Shown piece after piece: positions 5,942 through 6,765 of a stretch of DNA of 6,765 nt. Source of the stretch: an uncultured Leptospiraceae bacterium (lineage in GTDB: Bacteria; Spirochaetota; Leptospiria; Leptospirales; Leptospiraceae). Position numbers and translations under genes: made by a program. The DNA lies in contig CALDSP010000072.1 in assembly GCA_937924465.1 (NCBI GenBank), positions 1-6,765 of the forward strand, written 5' to 3'. The notes below the pieces were generated by a model, which had not been told where the DNA came from, ran no database searches, and saw only the letters and a program-made list of their open reading frames with translations. Each line of letters begins with the position of its first letter. The stretch's first letter is position 1.

Positions 5942-6765
5942 ATGAAAAAAGCAGAGCTCATTGTTGATGGGAAAAAAATTGAGTTAAGTATAGTAGAAGG
6001 CACGGATGAAAAATCAGGGATTGATATTTCTAATCTTTACGACCAAACGGGATATGTGGCTTACGATCCCGGCTTTTTTAATACTGCTATTGGAAAAAGT
6101 AATGTTTCAAGGCGAGACTCTGAAAAAAATACTTTAAGTTATCGAGGTTATTCCATTGAAGAGCTAGTTTACAACTCAACCTTTGTGGAAACCGCTTATT
6201 TACTTATTTATGGAAATCTGCCTACAAAAGATGAGCTTTCTAGGTTTTCTAAAGCTCTATCTAAACATTCCATGATCCATGAAGATATGCTAAATTTGTT
6301 TGACGGATTTCCGGGGAAAGCTCATCCTCTAGCTGTGCTTTCAACTATGGTTATGAGTCTTTCTAGCTATTATACAGAAGACTTTGAAGAATCCATTGAA
6401 AAGGGAATCGATCTCACAAGTCGCCTTTTAGCTAAAGTAAGAACCATTGCTGCCTTTTCCTATAAAAAAATGGTAGGGCAACCCTTTATTTATCCATTAG
6501 ATAAATTACCTTACTGCTCCAATTTTTTATATATGTTATTCAAAGTCCCCGCTGAACCTTATGAAGTAAATCCCGATTATGAAAAACTTCTCAATCAACT
6601 TTGGATTTTATATGCCGATCACGAACAAAATGTAGCCGCAACTACAGTACAACTTGTTGGTTCCACTAAAGCAAATCTTTTTGCCTCTATTAGCGCAGGG
6701 ATCTCTGCATTATGGGGTTCTAGAGAAGGAGGACAGAGTGTTGCCGCAGTAGAAATGATAGAAAC
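5942..6765 (+). CDS. Citrate synthase family protein (GltA-like), 3' end beyond the window
   Basis: The first 274 residues are visible from ATG 5942, with AGAGGG (5932-5937) four bases upstream. The N-terminus has the beta-strand extension of bacterial type II citrate synthases (ELIVDGKKIELSIVEGT, then GIDISNLYDQTGYVAYDPGF). Family blocks follow: YRGYSIEEL, TAYLLIYGNLP, AHPLAVLSTMV, GQPFIYPLD, and ADHEQN at 225-230. Citrate synthase condenses oxaloacetate with acetyl-CoA in the TCA cycle. H227 aligns with the oxaloacetate-binding histidine of E. coli GltA (H229). However, the block normally reading GPxHGGAN is GSREGGQS here (259-266), so E262 sits at the catalytic histidine (E. coli H264); the first His of HADHEQN is Tyr, and the usual IDGxxGxLRYRGY is degraded to RDSEKNTLSYRGY. 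The frame is intact. It may be a divergent paralogue with a changed reaction rather than the main citrate synthase. The second catalytic half is not visible. Confidence 0.88.
   Translation, partial: MKKAELIVDGKKIELSIVEGTDEKSGIDISNLYDQTGYVAYDPGFFNTAIGKSNVSRRDSEKNTLSYRGYSIEELVYNSTFVETAYLLIYGNLPTKDELSRFSKALSKHSMIHEDMLNLFDGFPGKAHPLAVLSTMVMSLSSYYTEDFEESIEKGIDLTSRLLAKVRTIAAFSYKKMVGQPFIYPLDKLPYCSNFLYMLFKVPAEPYEVNPDYEKLLNQLWILYADHEQNVAATTVQLVGSTKANLFASISAGISALWGSREGGQSVAAVEMIE

Noticed and set aside
5879..5968. 29-codon ORF (MSKKKTFGLF...) on the + strand before the citrate synthase gene
   Set aside because: It has no ribosome site, overlaps the proposed promoter and the start of the real gene in another frame, and shows no coding character.

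Overview
The window is AT-rich, with intact, tightly packed bacterial genes on both strands. Three things point to a spirochaete of the Leptospira group (Leptospirales): a lipoprotein signal ending in L-V-N-C, which fits the relaxed spirochaetal lipobox; an exported PEGA-domain protein of a kind common in that group; and general codon and AT bias. No rRNA or other decisive marker is present, so this placement is an inference.

Layout from left to right. (1) A leftward pair: dnaX (clamp-loader ATPase subunit, 365-1687) is followed after 3 bases by an AlkC-like DNA alkylation repair protein that runs off the left edge (1-361). (2) An intergenic region (1688-1922) carries the divergent dnaX start, a 10-bp palindrome, a possible 14-codon leader ORF with a good Shine-Dalgarno, and a TTGACA promoter placed so close to the next gene that its mRNA may be leaderless. 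(3) A rightward DUF3782-like protein (1923-2624): coiled coil made of near-perfect 42-bp repeats, then a PD-(D/E)XK nuclease-like domain. (4) A small leftward protein of unknown function (2753-3049). (5) A rightward pair: a six-repeat ankyrin protein (3112-3717) and a cysteine-rich predicted lipoprotein (3730-4161), in the same frame and separated by one stop codon and four sense codons. (6) A leftward exported protein with a TolB/CsgG-like N-terminal region and two PEGA domains (4158-5672), overlapping the lipoprotein gene tail-to-tail by 4 bases. (7) A divergent promoter region (5673-5941), then a citrate synthase family gene (5942 to the right edge).

The genes do not form one pathway. dnaX with the alkylation repair gene makes a small replication/repair unit; the ankyrin, lipoprotein and PEGA genes suggest cell-envelope functions. 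No mobile element, CRISPR array or RNA gene was recognised. The two most notable points are the citrate synthase homologue, whose conserved GPxHGGAN active-site block reads GSREGGQS so that the catalytic histidine position is a glutamate, and the in-frame ankyrin/lipoprotein junction.
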